From: Daphnia pulex
Lineage: Eukaryota; Arthropoda; Branchiopoda; Diplostraca; Daphniidae
DNA length: 64,000 nt
Direction: 5' to 3'
Assembly: GCF_021134715.1 (NCBI RefSeq)
Contig: NC_060019.1
Span: 12,972,001-13,036,000, forward strand
Made by a program: the position numbers and the translations under genes. Below are positions 1 to 11,874 of the stretch, piece by piece. Each line of letters starts with the position of its first letter. The stretch's first letter is position 1. The notes under the pieces were generated by a model. It saw only the letters and a program-made list of their open reading frames with translations. It searched no databases and was not told the origin of the DNA.

Positions 1-217
1 GCCAAGAGCCGATAGAAAAATGGGAGGAGTCTTAATAGAGTTTAAAATATCGACCCGGGTAGAAATTTTCCTCTTTTTTTGTCCCCCTTCTCGGAGCTTG
101 CGAATGACATTATTATCAAAATCCTTTTGATCCTCTCTCCCCCCCCCTTTTTTTCGGGGGGAATTATTTATTGGTGTATTCACTTTTTTCTTCTTCTTTT
201 TTTTTGTTTGTGAAAAG

Positions 218-3200
218 ATCGGGACGATCATGCTGGACGCCAAGTATCCGCTGTCGGGTTTCGACGACGTCAACTTTGACGACAGTGGTGGAGGCATTGG
301 GCCGTTAAGTGGCCTGGACGAGTCGGAAATAGGGCGGCGACTGGGCGGAGGATCGTTGCTGCACTATCAGGCGACCGTTACGACACCGGCCACCACTTCT
401 CATTCGGCGAATAAAGGCGACGAAAGTGAATCGGAAGCGGCTTTCTCGGGCGCTCTTGAAACCAACGTGACGGCCAGTCTCGGCCAAACGGCGTTTCTCC
501 GGTGTCGACTCAAGAACTCGAAGCATCAAGTGAGTCCATTTATTATTAACCTTATGTAACTCTTGTCATCAGCTAAACTGTTATCGTCATCATGGACGTG
601 GTCGACGTTACCCCGGCAAGCAATTTAGTTGTTGGTCCAGGTATATTAGACTAGAAATGTGAATCCTTTACGCACTGCCGTCGACTGTTATCGCTGCCGC
701 TCTGCGTTTGAATTATTGGCTGGGGTTCACCGGTCCGTGAGTGTATGTTTAATCCGCCAAAAGTTGAAGGGCGGGACTACTACAGGGATGTCGGATTTAT
801 TCCCAACTTCTTTTAATGATTCAACAGCAGCTACTGCCCGTTTCGCGCAGACTTGGAATGCCATCAAATGTAATTCCAGGGTCAAGCGAAAATGGACTTG
901 ATTAAACTTATCTTTTTTTTTCTTACTAGAGGAAGGTTGTTTGGGACATCGATTACATTGGGTGTGTGTGGGGGAATTAAGGAGTATATGGCGAGGCAAC
1001 GCCCTCGGTCGGTTGGCACATAGCAACAACCCAACCAGTTGATTAAAGGAGAAAGAAAAAGAAAAAGAAAATAATTCCATCGACGAAAAAATGTGGGTGC
1101 TATACAATACTAACACGCCTCTTGTTTAGCACCGGTTTTCCAAGCAGTCCAATCGCAACCGCCCAAGTTAAGTCTCCAAGTCTGTTTATGTCATTGGCAC
1201 AGAGAGAACGACAAAGCAGGCGTCAAGTTAAATAAAGAAAAAAAGGGGGGCGAATTCAATCTCATTACTTACTACACCGAAAACAAGAAGAAAAAATCCC
1301 ACTGCGCCACCCAGAGTCATTACTCTATAGTATACATGCCCGTCGTGGTGGTGGTGGTGGTGATGGTTTTTCTGCGTGGGTCTTTGCCGTATAGACGTGG
1401 AGGAGAAAACATGTCAAAAGTCAAGTGCGGTGTGAGTCTGGGCCACATAAATGAAGCAATTCAAGCGACGTTGAGCTTTCTCTCTCGATTCCCCCGACGC
1501 CGACGTTAAAATAACAATTATGATTCTCGATTATTTTTTCGGAAAAAACGCACAACTCGACTGACAGATTGAACCCGCGCTAGAATGAGAGAGAGTGAGA
1601 GCGACGGAATCGAATTACGTCGTTGCGCAAACAATTCCGCGTCGGCGATTACATGCGCTAAGCTAATTAGAAAGGAAGTTGCTAGTACGAAAGAAACATT
1701 AATTTTCTTTATTATTATTTTTTCATCCTCGCTCTTTAGTAAATGAAAGTAAATTTAGTTTATGATGTTGATATTTGCCAGAATATTTCGATGTTGTTTT
1801 TTCTCGGCGCCGGGGTTATAATATTTGTTTGTTCAATAATATGCGGTGCAGCAGAGAGTGAGGCCGTGTAAGTGCAGCAGCAGCAGCAGACTAGTAGCAG
1901 AGGCTCTCGAGCGAGACTTTAACCCAGTTAGAAATCGGGCGTTGCGGATAGGCCTAAAAGGCGACACTCGTGACGACATGTTTGCGGGTGTAAGTGCGCG
2001 TGTAACATCTCCAAGGAGAACATCAGTCCCCCCTGGCGATGTTTTGCAGGTTTTGAACCGTCGCCTCCCGAGCTGCAGCTGTATAGAAAGAGAGAGACTT
2101 TATCGATCAGGATCCGCCGGAGCATGTTTTGCTATAAAGCAGTCTCCCTGGATATATAGTACTATAGACGTACTACTCTTTTTCCTTTTTTCTTTCTTTT
2201 TTGGAGTTTGGCTTGATGGGTTGGATGGACAAACAAGTTGAGTTTTGTATCCAGCACTGGAAGCGCTGTGCGCTATTTGATAGTAATCGAGTCAATTCTC
2301 CAATCGAATCCAATTGTTTCAGGCCGTTGTGTTGCACCGTGGGCGTTGAGTAGGGGATTGCTCTGACTCTACAGGCTAAAGATAAAAGATTAAGAGACGC
2401 CAAAAGAATGACGGACGAACGAAAAATAAAGCTATTGCATCTACCGTTTGTCATCGTTCAAAGTGCTCCTATTTTTCGTCTTTATCCTCGAATGGCATCG
2501 ACGAGGTCCGTCGCTCGTCGACTGGCTCCGCATTCACCGTCGTCTCTTCCGTATCCACAATGTCAACCACTACAATAATCAACATGTCGGGAATCACGGG
2601 GACAAGAGCCAACGGACTCGTCGCGAGTGCATTCCTTCGACGCTGGCCATTGTAGCGGACATTCTATTGAAGCCGGGCGTATACTATATAATATCGGATC
2701 CAGCTTCCGTCTTCCGTCCCCGTGCTCAAGACCCCAATATTCCACGTGCCTTTTTCCCTCTCGGTGAGACTGCCAAAGTAATTGGGTAAGAGCCCAGCGC
2801 GTATAGAGACGGGTCTATTCCATTCCGACTCGTAACCGAATGAATTCTTGATGGAGGCGGCGCAATAAGTAGCCAAGTTGTCGTCATACGTCGCCACGAG
2901 TATCGCCCCCTCATTATAAACGATGTTGTTGCTGCTGCTGCTGCTGCTTTTCCCTTCGTTTGCGTAACTGATGCGGAAGAAAAAGGAAAGAAAAAGAAAA
3001 AAACGCTCCCGCCGCAAGTGGGCACCAGCGAAAGGCGTCCTTTAACTGATGGCCGTGTCATATGGCCAGGATCGCACCATCAATCCCGCCCCAGCGTGTG
3101 TGTGTGTTGCTGCTGCTGTTTATTTGACTGAAAATTGAAGAGAAAAGAAGGAAAAAATAATATTAGAAGGAATACTTCCAAGTTTTTTCTTTTCTTTTTA

Positions 3201-6200
3201 TTCCCTCTCGGTGATGGTTTATAAAAAGCTTTTAGATGCCATCGGCCAGAATAGGCAACTCTCTTCTATAACCAAGCTGATGCATTTTAAAGACCAGTAA
3301 AGGAGGATATACAGCACACCGATGCTTCCCACTGATAAACTAGCATCTCTCCCATCGAATGTCTTATTCATTTGAAAATCTTTTTTTAGAAATAAATGCG
3401 GGAGGTGAATTTATTTTTGAATTCTTGAATTTTATCGATCGCCTTTCGCCAAACGACCAGCTAGAAATAGCTCCATTTCCTTTACTGCACGAATGTTTCT
3501 TTTTCAACTTTTTTAAACTTGCCGCCAAGGGTGTCAATCACTTCCGTGTTCTCTTAACAATTGTACACAGTCTAGATTCTTCTCTCCTAACGAAATTGTG
3601 TGTTGCTTAGGTGACTTGGATTCGCATCCGCGACTGGCACATTCTGACCTCGGGTCTTCTAACTTACACGGCGGACGCTCGGTTCCGGATCAAGCACACG
3701 GAAAACACGGAAGCCTCCGAGTGGACGCTGGAAATCAAATTCCTGCAGAAACGCGACGAAGGAACTTATTACTGCCAGGTATTTCGTATTTCGACAATGA
3801 CGTCTTGTGTTTCACTTTGGTCGTCTGTCACAGTCCGCCAGTTTCAATTTCTATTAGAGTCAAACAACTTTACAAAACAAGTTGAATAATTATCTAGACG
3901 TAACATACCCAGCTCGCTCAATTCAAGTCAAGGATGACGGGAGGGAATTAATAATTAGAATGTAATTAATGAACGTACACTATAACCTTTAGTTCCGTTA
4001 ATTCATTTGTCTGAATCTGATGTAAAATGGGTTATATCAAAGAATTGGGGCTGGAATAAATAACAAAGGAGACGACATGTTTAAAGGGGGTGATGATTAC
4101 GCCTTCAGGTTTGTGTTAGTTAGTCGCGTTGCGATGGGCGACGGAGTGAACGTCAAATAGAGTCGGCCTCTTTTCTCAAACACAAAAGCCGAGGGCTAAT
4201 TAATTAAAAGAGAGTTCAGCTTTTCAGACTCTCGTTGCAAAACAGCCCGTGGAGGGGGAAGTTCGTCATTCAGCTACTTTTTGATTGAATATTTTCTTTT
4301 TCTTTCCCTCTTTAAGAAAACATGTCGAATAATTGCCAGTTTTCGTAATAAAAATCCCAGCTAAAAGTGACTTTTTTTTGGCCATTCACGAAAAAAAAAA
4401 TTACCATATTTGTTGTGTGTGTGTGTAGCTCCGACTGCGCAATATCGCAACATTTCCATGGGAATGATTGGAATATGTGATGTTCGGATTTGATTTTAAC
4501 ATCGTCACTTGGTCTAACGTAACATTTCTTTCTTTTTTTCTTCACCCTTTTCTCGTTTGACTCCTGTGGGAAATTGCAGATCCCAACCAGGACGGGCGCA
4601 GTGGTGCATGCCTTCCATTTGCACATCGCCAGTCCTCAGGCTGTCATCCTCGGCGGACAAGTTTCCCATGTCGACATCCACACGCCTTCGCTGACACTAG
4701 TCTGCATCGTCGACAATGTAAATATATACTACTACTAATAAATAGATTGCGCGCACATAATCCCGCCGAGCAGCTCTGGTGCATTTGCCACCTTTGCCAG
4801 CACATACATAATCAGACCCCGAGTTTGATGGCATCGCCGTGATTATTTCCCTCAGGGTTAATGCCTATAGTCTTGTCAAATGTTTTTACCTGGAAGTCAA
4901 CGACACGATGTTGACCTTTCTTTTCCTTCCAACGGTCCTATCGAGCGCGGATATCATTAGCGAGATAAAAAAATGGAGGAAGATCTTTTTATTTTATTTT
5001 TCTAGGTCGTTGTCGTTGTTCGGAGCGATCTCGTCATTTCGTAGTTGTTTAGCGTCTAATAGGCCCAACTTGGTCCTGCTGATGGCACAACACAACTGTC
5101 TCCGCCCTCGTCGTCGTCGCATCCAGGAGGAAGTTGACAGCTCAACTGATGGAGGGCCCTTTCTTGTAGCTTAAAGATGTCAACCGAGATATCAGTATTT
5201 ATATCGCTCTATACGCCCACGACACAAGAGAGATGTAGGACTCGTTTATCACTCTCAAAATAACGATCCCCTCCACCATTTAGACGGTGCTTTTCTTTCA
5301 GTTGTTGCGGCGAGGCAAGTCCCAGGAGCGAATCCAAAAAGTCTTCGCCGCTTATTTATTCCTCTTTTCCTTGGATATTTCTCACACAGCTATAATGGAC
5401 TACCTTACATCGCCCCAGAGAGATAGCCTGGTTCTAGTTGTTGGATTAGGTAGTATTGGACTGGGCTCGGCGTTGGAAAACGGGACAAGTTTTTTTTGTT
5501 TATTTTGTTTCGGCGTTCCAATTCCGAATGGCGCGGCGGGGGATAATAATTTGTGTGTTGCCGCGCTATAAGGCGCCGGAATTCCTTATTAAGATTTATC
5601 ACACACATATCGGACCGTGCCCAATGAAAGTGTATAGACTAAAAGCGTGGGGGAAAGAGAAAGAGAATGAGACTAGTTTCAATCAGCGTCGCCCAGCGAT
5701 AAGTCCGCCCCCAAACCCGAAACAAATGCAGTCCCTATAACTCCAAAAAGAGATAAGGACTTGTGCGAATGATTGAAGTGAAAAGAGAGAGGCGCCCTAT
5801 AAATCAGGCCCCGTTGAACACACGAACCAACCAAAGTGTACACAATTTTCACCTTTTCGGCTTTGAAATTGTTGTTGCTGTTGTTGGTGGAGTGGAACAC
5901 TCTCTCCTTCTGCTTAGTATTGATCTTTAGTTTGCTTAGGATTACAGCGACGTCACGACCGTTCTCCTTTTTATTTAAAAAAAACTAACATCCATTTGGT
6001 CGAAACGAAATTCCAGCAGACGTGGAGGAGGAAAAACAAAATAATATTTTTACAACTTTTCTCCAAATTTGTGTCGGCCTCTTTCTTGTAAGCCACACGA
6101 CCAAATAGAGATCTAGCATACATTTTTTACATTGAATGGAACAAGGAGAAGAAGAAGAGGACTATATCAATAAAAAGAAAGGAGGTACAAGACCGTAAAC

Positions 6201-9027
6201 GAGAATATTCAAACCTACTTTGCTGGCGTCCTTTTAAGAAATAACAAAACACGGACCCAAACGGCGCAGGGAGACGTTTTCCAATCTCACGCCAATTAAT
6301 TTGTGGTTAAGGAGAGCCGCGTTGCCGTGCGGAACTATAGGATCCAGCGTATATATATACTACCCCCGACTGTGTCCCGGCCGTTCTCCGCGTTCTATAC
6401 TGTCAATTGAATAGAAACTGAACGTCCTTACTCCTCCCATTCTGAGAAAAAGACGAAGAAACAAGGGAGGAACAAATCAAAAACAAATTCAAACTCTCTC
6501 TCTCCTCGTTTTCGTTCCACGTGCCGCCAGACCACCCGCATTTCTCTCTACTTTTTTTAACCAAAAAAACAGAAAAACAATTTTTCTTAATTTATGTCGG
6601 TGACATTTTTCGTGGGCCGGATTCTATCGTCATCTCTCACGGTTTATTTCAGAGTTTTTCTTTTTCCGTATCACAAAAAATGTTACGGAAATGTTTCCAC
6701 TAAACATCACACGCATCGATGCCAATTGCGCAGAGTTATTTCTTCCTTTCTACTCTGCCAAGAAGAAAAAAGGAAAGATAAAAAAATGTGAAGTCGAAGA
6801 AAACAAGATCCTGGGTGGGCAAACTTTGGCTAGATCAATATTATTCAACGGGTTTTTTTTTTGGCATGTGTGTATAAGACAATAAATATCGCGCCCGGGT
6901 TTATTTACGATTTTTTTTTTTAAATCTTTGGGCCGAGGGTTTACATACGTCTGTATAAACCATTGGAGCTTAGAAGGAGTTGAAGGGGCCCTTCTTTCTT
7001 CGACAGCTATATATCGGCCCCGCCGAAAAATCGCTCACCACTTTTCTTCTTGTTTTTTATTCCCCCTCTGCTGCTGGAAGGAGGGTTTGTTTTGGCTTGA
7101 CAATTGCATCCTACCAACACAGACATTTTCAAACGTCAGAGTGATCTGGCAGAGGCAGCGGCGCAACGGGCCGGCAAACAAAGTGCCGACAATCTACATG
7201 AATGCATAGTCTTCTCGCTTAAATATAGTAGTATGCCAAAAACATGGGGCTCGACATTTCGACGATTTTTTAGACATTTCATCATATGTTTCGTCCATTG
7301 ACGTACTTTGTTTTTCAACTCTGCATGATCCTTTTGAAACCGGAACAAGTCATTCATGTTTATTAGAGGAAAAAAGGAGAAATGTCGTTTCTATTTCCAT
7401 CCGTTGATAATTCAAACCCGCTCAGATTTACATATGAAACGCAAGTGGGCTGCTGCTCAGACTGTATCATATTCGTTCTAACTTGAATCTTTCTTTATTT
7501 CTCCTGTAGACTCCGGATCCCCCGCAAGTGATATTCTGGTATCACAACGGGACTCTGCTGAAGGACGGCAAATATCCGGAGATGGGCGTAGGCGGACCCG
7601 GCGGAGGCTCTGGATTGATCAGCTCCCACCTAACGCTGACACCGTCGAGGACCATGTCCATGCTGACAATTCACGAAATCCAACACATCCACTCTGGGAA
7701 CTACACGTGCCGGGCTCCCAACGCCGAGCCCGACACCACCCAACTTTTCGTCACGCAGCGTAAATATATATACTAAATCAAGATTAACTATAGAGCTAGA
7801 CTATATACTATGTATATATATATACATCGTCGACACAGCTAGAGAGTTGTTTCTCTTTTCTTTCCCTTATTGAGAGAAAGAAAAAGGGAAAAAGAAAGAA
7901 GTTGTTACAACTTTCGCTCTCTGCTCTATAACCTTGGGTCGTTGTCGTCGTCGTAGATGTAGCTCTCGATGGGGGTCATTGTTTGGACAATTGTGTGTGT
8001 GCTTTGCATTTTATTCATCTCCGTCTCGGCGCAGGTTATGTATAGTCCCAAAGGGCAACAGCAGCGGCAGACACATTCTGCCAATTCTATTGTAGACATT
8101 CGGACACGATCGAAAATGCATTTGCATAAGCCAACAGAAAGTTGAATGTCTGCCACCAGAATCGCTAGAGACACAATTTGTTTATTTTGAACGACTTTAT
8201 TAGACAATACCAGAGGCCTGAATATCATTTCTTCGGCTGGGTGGTTATACTGCCATTCATTCATTCCCGATGGCCGACAAAAAACTGGACGGACCGGTTT
8301 GGTCCATTAAAAACAACACGCCCAATCTTGAAAATTGAGCTGTCCGAATTTGATTGCCAGTGTCCCAATTGTCGTCAAACATCTGGCGACATTTTGTTTC
8401 GAGCGTTGTCGTTATAGACGCTGTGAGCTTTTAAGATACAGCCAGCTCATGTTAATTGGGGTGCGTCTTGCCCGGTTGGTTCGTTGGCCCGTTCCATCGA
8501 CGTTGGCCATTATCCGGATTGTTTGTGTCTTCGTCCACGCATCAGAGATTCCGGGGGTTGGATGGAAGGTATATCCACGATGGAGAAACAGACGAGAGAG
8601 AGTGATGGCCACCATCTTCCACTGGACTCGCATTATTTCATGTCAATAGAACGGTGCGACGTCTACGACGACGACGCCTATCGATTGAAATCTGTCGGTC
8701 GTCTCTCCCATTTCGGGAGCGGGTAGGGGGGGGGGAAGAATAATTTCTCCGTCCAGCATTTCGGCGCTAAAGAAAAGGGGAGAAGAAGAAGAGAGCGATG
8801 GTTGTTGCATTCTGCCGTCTAGAAAATAGAAAATAGGAAAAACGGGGAGAGAGTTGACGATGTTTTGTTGTTGTTGTGTGTCGTGAATAGGTCACGAGCA
8901 GGCGGCCGTGCATCGATCCAGCTCGGCCAGGCGGCCGTCTCCGACGTCTTTCTGCATAGCCGCGATCGCCGCTCTTTCTCTCATCGGCCACGTCGTGACG
9001 ATCCGGCGGAAAGGTCCGGCCGTCTAA
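218..9027 (+). CDS. dpr: Dpr-like two-Ig cell-surface protein, 5'-partial
   Basis: Exons 218-529, 3611-3778, 4580-4717, 7510-7759 and 8891-9027 join in frame (phases 0,0,0,1) into 334 residues plus TAA. Ig1 has TAFLRC, then VTWIRIRDWHILT, LTYTADARF, SEWTLEI and DEGTYYCQ; the WIR-RD-HILT and LTYT-D-RF blocks are Dpr hallmarks. Ig2 has LTLVC, PDPPQVIFWYHNG and SGNYTC. The last exon ends in a hydrophobic run (FCIAAIAALSLIGHVV) and a short basic tail, as expected for a GPI-anchor signal or membrane segment. Family knowledge: Dpr proteins sit on neurons and bind DIP partners in synaptic recognition. No signal peptide is visible. The first exon has an acceptor-like AG at 216-217 and is acidic and Gly-rich, so the leader exon probably lies upstream; ATG at 230 is the only in-window start. 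Which Dpr paralogue this is cannot be told. Confidence 0.85.
530..3610 (+). other. Dpr intron 1
   Basis: Begins GTGAGT and ends TTGCTTAG. It holds simple repeats: a GTG run near 1340-1360, a CAG run near 1865-1885 and a CTG run near 2928-2949. Short frames on both strands lack domain character or splice context. No RNA gene or second gene was recognised. Confidence 0.6.
3779..4579 (+). other. Dpr intron 2
   Basis: GTATTT donor and AAATTGCAG acceptor. AT-rich, with T-runs and a short GT repeat near 4410-4425. Nothing else supported. Confidence 0.6.
4718..7509 (+). other. Dpr intron 3
   Basis: GTAAAT donor and TTTCTCCTGTAG acceptor, separating the first cysteine half of Ig2 from the rest. The junction reads CIVDN then TPDPPQVIFWYHN, a continuous Ig strand order, so no exon is missing. 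Only low-complexity A- and T-runs were seen. Confidence 0.6.
7760..8890 (+). other. Dpr intron 4
   Basis: GTAAAT donor after FVTQ and GTGAATAG acceptor. Contains a TA-rich stretch at 7795-7830 and purine/pyrimidine runs near 7850-7900. No other feature supported. Confidence 0.55.
8891..9027 (+). CDS. dpr: Last coding exon of the Dpr-like gene
   Basis: The acceptor TAG at 8888-8890 follows a T/G-rich tract, and the exon completes the split Arg codon from 7759. It encodes about 45 residues: a Ser/Arg-rich stalk beginning HEQAAVH, a hydrophobic stretch of about 16 residues and a basic end, then TAA at 9025-9027. It was recognised because its phase and hydrophobic tail fit a Dpr C-terminus; no ATG-initiated frame marks it. 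Confidence 0.75.
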
Positions 9028-11608
9028 TCTTGGACCCCAAATCTCTCTTCTTATTTTCCCACCCGCTCCACCCTTCGCCCGACGTCTTCATTTCATCAGT
9101 CTATAGTGTATTACATTATATATTACATTCCCAATCGACCCGCGCCAATCGTTCGTTCGTTCCTTCCACCAGACACACCATGTCTCCTTTTTTATAAATA
9201 ATCATTCCTCCCGTTTCCTTTTCATATCCATCTCTCGTATGAGCCGGCAGTCAGCATCATTCGTTTCTTTTGTTTCTATTTTTTTGCGGGGGCTCCCCCC
9301 TTCTTTATTCTTTTTTTTTCGGGGTTTTATTTATTTATTTACTTATTTTTACTATATATATGTGTGTTGACCGCGCTGCGCATCTATATACTTGTCTTGT
9401 TTTTATTTATTGTCGTCCGAGGCCTGCTGAACATATACATAACATGATATTTATATACATATAACAATGATGATGATAATATATCTCTCTCCCACTGATG
9501 GTTTCAACCGAAAAAGCTCCTTTTTATGCCCCGGCACAACAACAACAACAACATGGATTTTTATCGGCATAGAAAGAAAATATTAAATCTCTTGTTATTT
9601 TTATTTTTTCTTTTCTTTTTAGTTTTGGTGAGGATTTCCGTTTGTGTTTCTCAATTTCATTTGGCAGCAGCCCCGGCGGATGGTTTTCAAATCTCGTTTT
9701 CAAGTAATCGCTCCCCTTTTTGTTTTGAATTTCTTTTCAATGTCAATGGCGACTCTACCGGACGTTTTGTCTCGTTTTTCTGTTTCTAGTTGTGAAATCC
9801 GATTTCGAATGATGGTCACTGTGCGATATCTCGACACACAACACAACAACAAAAAGGGGAGGCCAGCCAGCAAACAGGAAACGGCGGAGGAAAGAGCAGC
9901 GGAGCTAGACGGGCTGCACACACACTCCGGAAATCCACGCCCTTTTGTATGTGCCAGTGAGTTTCTGCTGCCTTTTGGCATCACACAGTCGAGAGATTCC
10001 GGAATGACCCAGTTTCTCGCTCCGCTCCAATGACAAATAATCGCCCCCCCCCTCCGCACTTTTATATTCCTGAATGACTGGAAAAAAAGTTGTCGATAAT
10101 TTCAACGAAATGAACGCGGGTAATTTCCAGTGGTTCATTTCGAGGCTGTTATTGAAGATTTGTCGATAGCGTGTGAGGAAACATGCGGGAGTGTCTGAAC
10201 AACATGTGGCTTGACGTGACCAGCAGTACAACCACCGCAAAACGGCGGTGACAACTGCGCAGTCACGACCGGCTGTTGTTCTTGCGGTCAGTTATCTCTT
10301 TCAGCTTCCCATTTCCTTTTTTCTCTTTCTCCTTCCAGCAGCCAGCTTCAACCTCTCTCTGTATGACGTAAAGTGAACGCCGATCTTTTTTTTAAAAAAT
10401 AGTCTTCGTCGTCTTCGTCGTCTTATAGTCCCCGTTGAACCCGAGGTTTTCTGTCCTGGACATAAATGAAATGTCAGACAGAAGGCGACCAGAATCTAGC
10501 GGGAATGATATCCTTACACCCATCTATATTCTTTTCTTTTTCTCTTTTTTGTTTAGAACAAAAAACAGCAGTTGAATCAACATGCTACTAGGCTATAACC
10601 CCCTGTCGATTTGTTGCCTAGCTGGGCACCAGCTGGCGCTGCGTCATTTCGTTCAGACACTGACTGTATAGTAGCTCGTCTATTTTCACCAGGCAATCGT
10701 CAGTCCCGCCATTTAATGGCCTCAGTCAGTCACCATAATCGTCACCGTTTTTTCATTTTTTTCGTCTTTTAACTTCTTTATTTCACTTGGGTTTTGTTTA
10801 TTTCCCACTTAGTTATTCCAAGAAAATAATTCCTTGGGAAAAAAGGAAGAAAAAGGTAAGGATCAGTTTGTGCCATATCATCTGCGCCACAAGTGAAACA
10901 CGCAGCTCGGCTCCGTCACGTTGGCAACGTGCGGTTACACACACGGACAGACACACACACACACCGGAGACCATAGAGGCAACGCACTACACAATGTGAG
11001 AATAAGAATAAAAAAAAAAGTAGAGCCGCTTTGTTGATCACCGGTCATCGTTCTCTTCATCACCGTCCTCACTTCTTTTCGGGTCTCCAGCAGGACCTTG
11101 GGGGCTACTCCGACAGTCAGCTTTTGTCCATTTTTATTATTTTGGTCTGTGTGCCTTATTCGTTTTTTTTCGTTACCCCTTTTATTTCGACTTTTTCCTA
11201 AATTTCTTTTTTATTTCATTTTGTTCGGCAGCAAACCCCCAAAAACAGGAGAGAGGGAGATAATACGACGACAACCCATTTTTTTCCTGGTAATTTTTAT
11301 AGTTGTTTCTTTCTTTTTACACAACTTCCTGTTTGATGTTTCCCAAGTTGCCACCACCAAGTCCGCCCGCCTATCTGATTTTTGGGAAGAAAATCTCGTC
11401 AGTCGGTTGGCGGCCGTTGGACGGCTCCGTCCCGTTTTCCCCAACGAGTTTCACTTGCATTTTCGTTCGACACATTTTTTGGTTTTTTTATTTCTCTTCT
11501 GCCGAGTCGCAATTTGTTTTGACGCCGCCGCTGGCAGCGAAAGTGCGTCGTTTCAATCGTCGATTAGAAACAAACAATTTTCGCTTTTTCTTTTTTCTTT
11601 TTCTTCAG
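9028..11608 (+). other. Dpr 3' UTR and upstream region of btsz
   Basis: Non-coding sequence between the Dpr stop and the acceptor-like TTTTTCTTCAG just before the btsz start. It should hold the Dpr 3' UTR and any btsz 5' UTR exon and promoter, but I could not fix a poly(A) site, TATA box or start site. An open frame at 11098-11634 is T-rich (mostly Phe/Leu) and not credible as a gene. Confidence 0.5.
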
Positions 11609-11620
11609 TGGTCGACAAAA

Positions 11621-11874
11621 ATGAAAGGTGGTGAAGAGGAGGTCGTTGGTCATGTCGCCCCCACACGGTCGAGTCGAAACAAGTGCGTGCACGACGAAAG
11701 AAATCGGCCGACGCCTACACCGACGACGCCGACGACGCCCATCCCGCAGTCCTCTTGCTGCAGCCCTGATTACGACATCCCCTGGCGCAACTACACCGAT
11801 TCGGAGCGGATACACATTTTGAATGTCTTGCGCCGGGACGTCGAGCTCCGCCAAATCGAATTGGAACGCGTACG
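11621..11874 (+). CDS. btsz: btsz exon 1: first half of the Rab-binding domain
   Basis: Encodes residues 1-84 plus two bases of Arg85. A Thr/Pro linker (~29-42) precedes YTDSERIHILNVLRRD and a charged helix that continues in the next exon. The donor ACG/GTAAGT is a full consensus. Confidence 0.85.

Noticed and set aside
8035..8046. Alternative acceptor giving a very short Dpr C-terminus (Arg-Tyr-Val-stop)
   Set aside because: The exon at 8891-9027 fits the same phase and supplies the hydrophobic tail expected of Dpr proteins.
11098..11634. 178-codon plus-strand frame upstream of the btsz start
   Set aside because: Mostly Phe/Leu/Ser from T-rich DNA and out of frame with the btsz start; looks like the pyrimidine tract before the acceptor at 11608.
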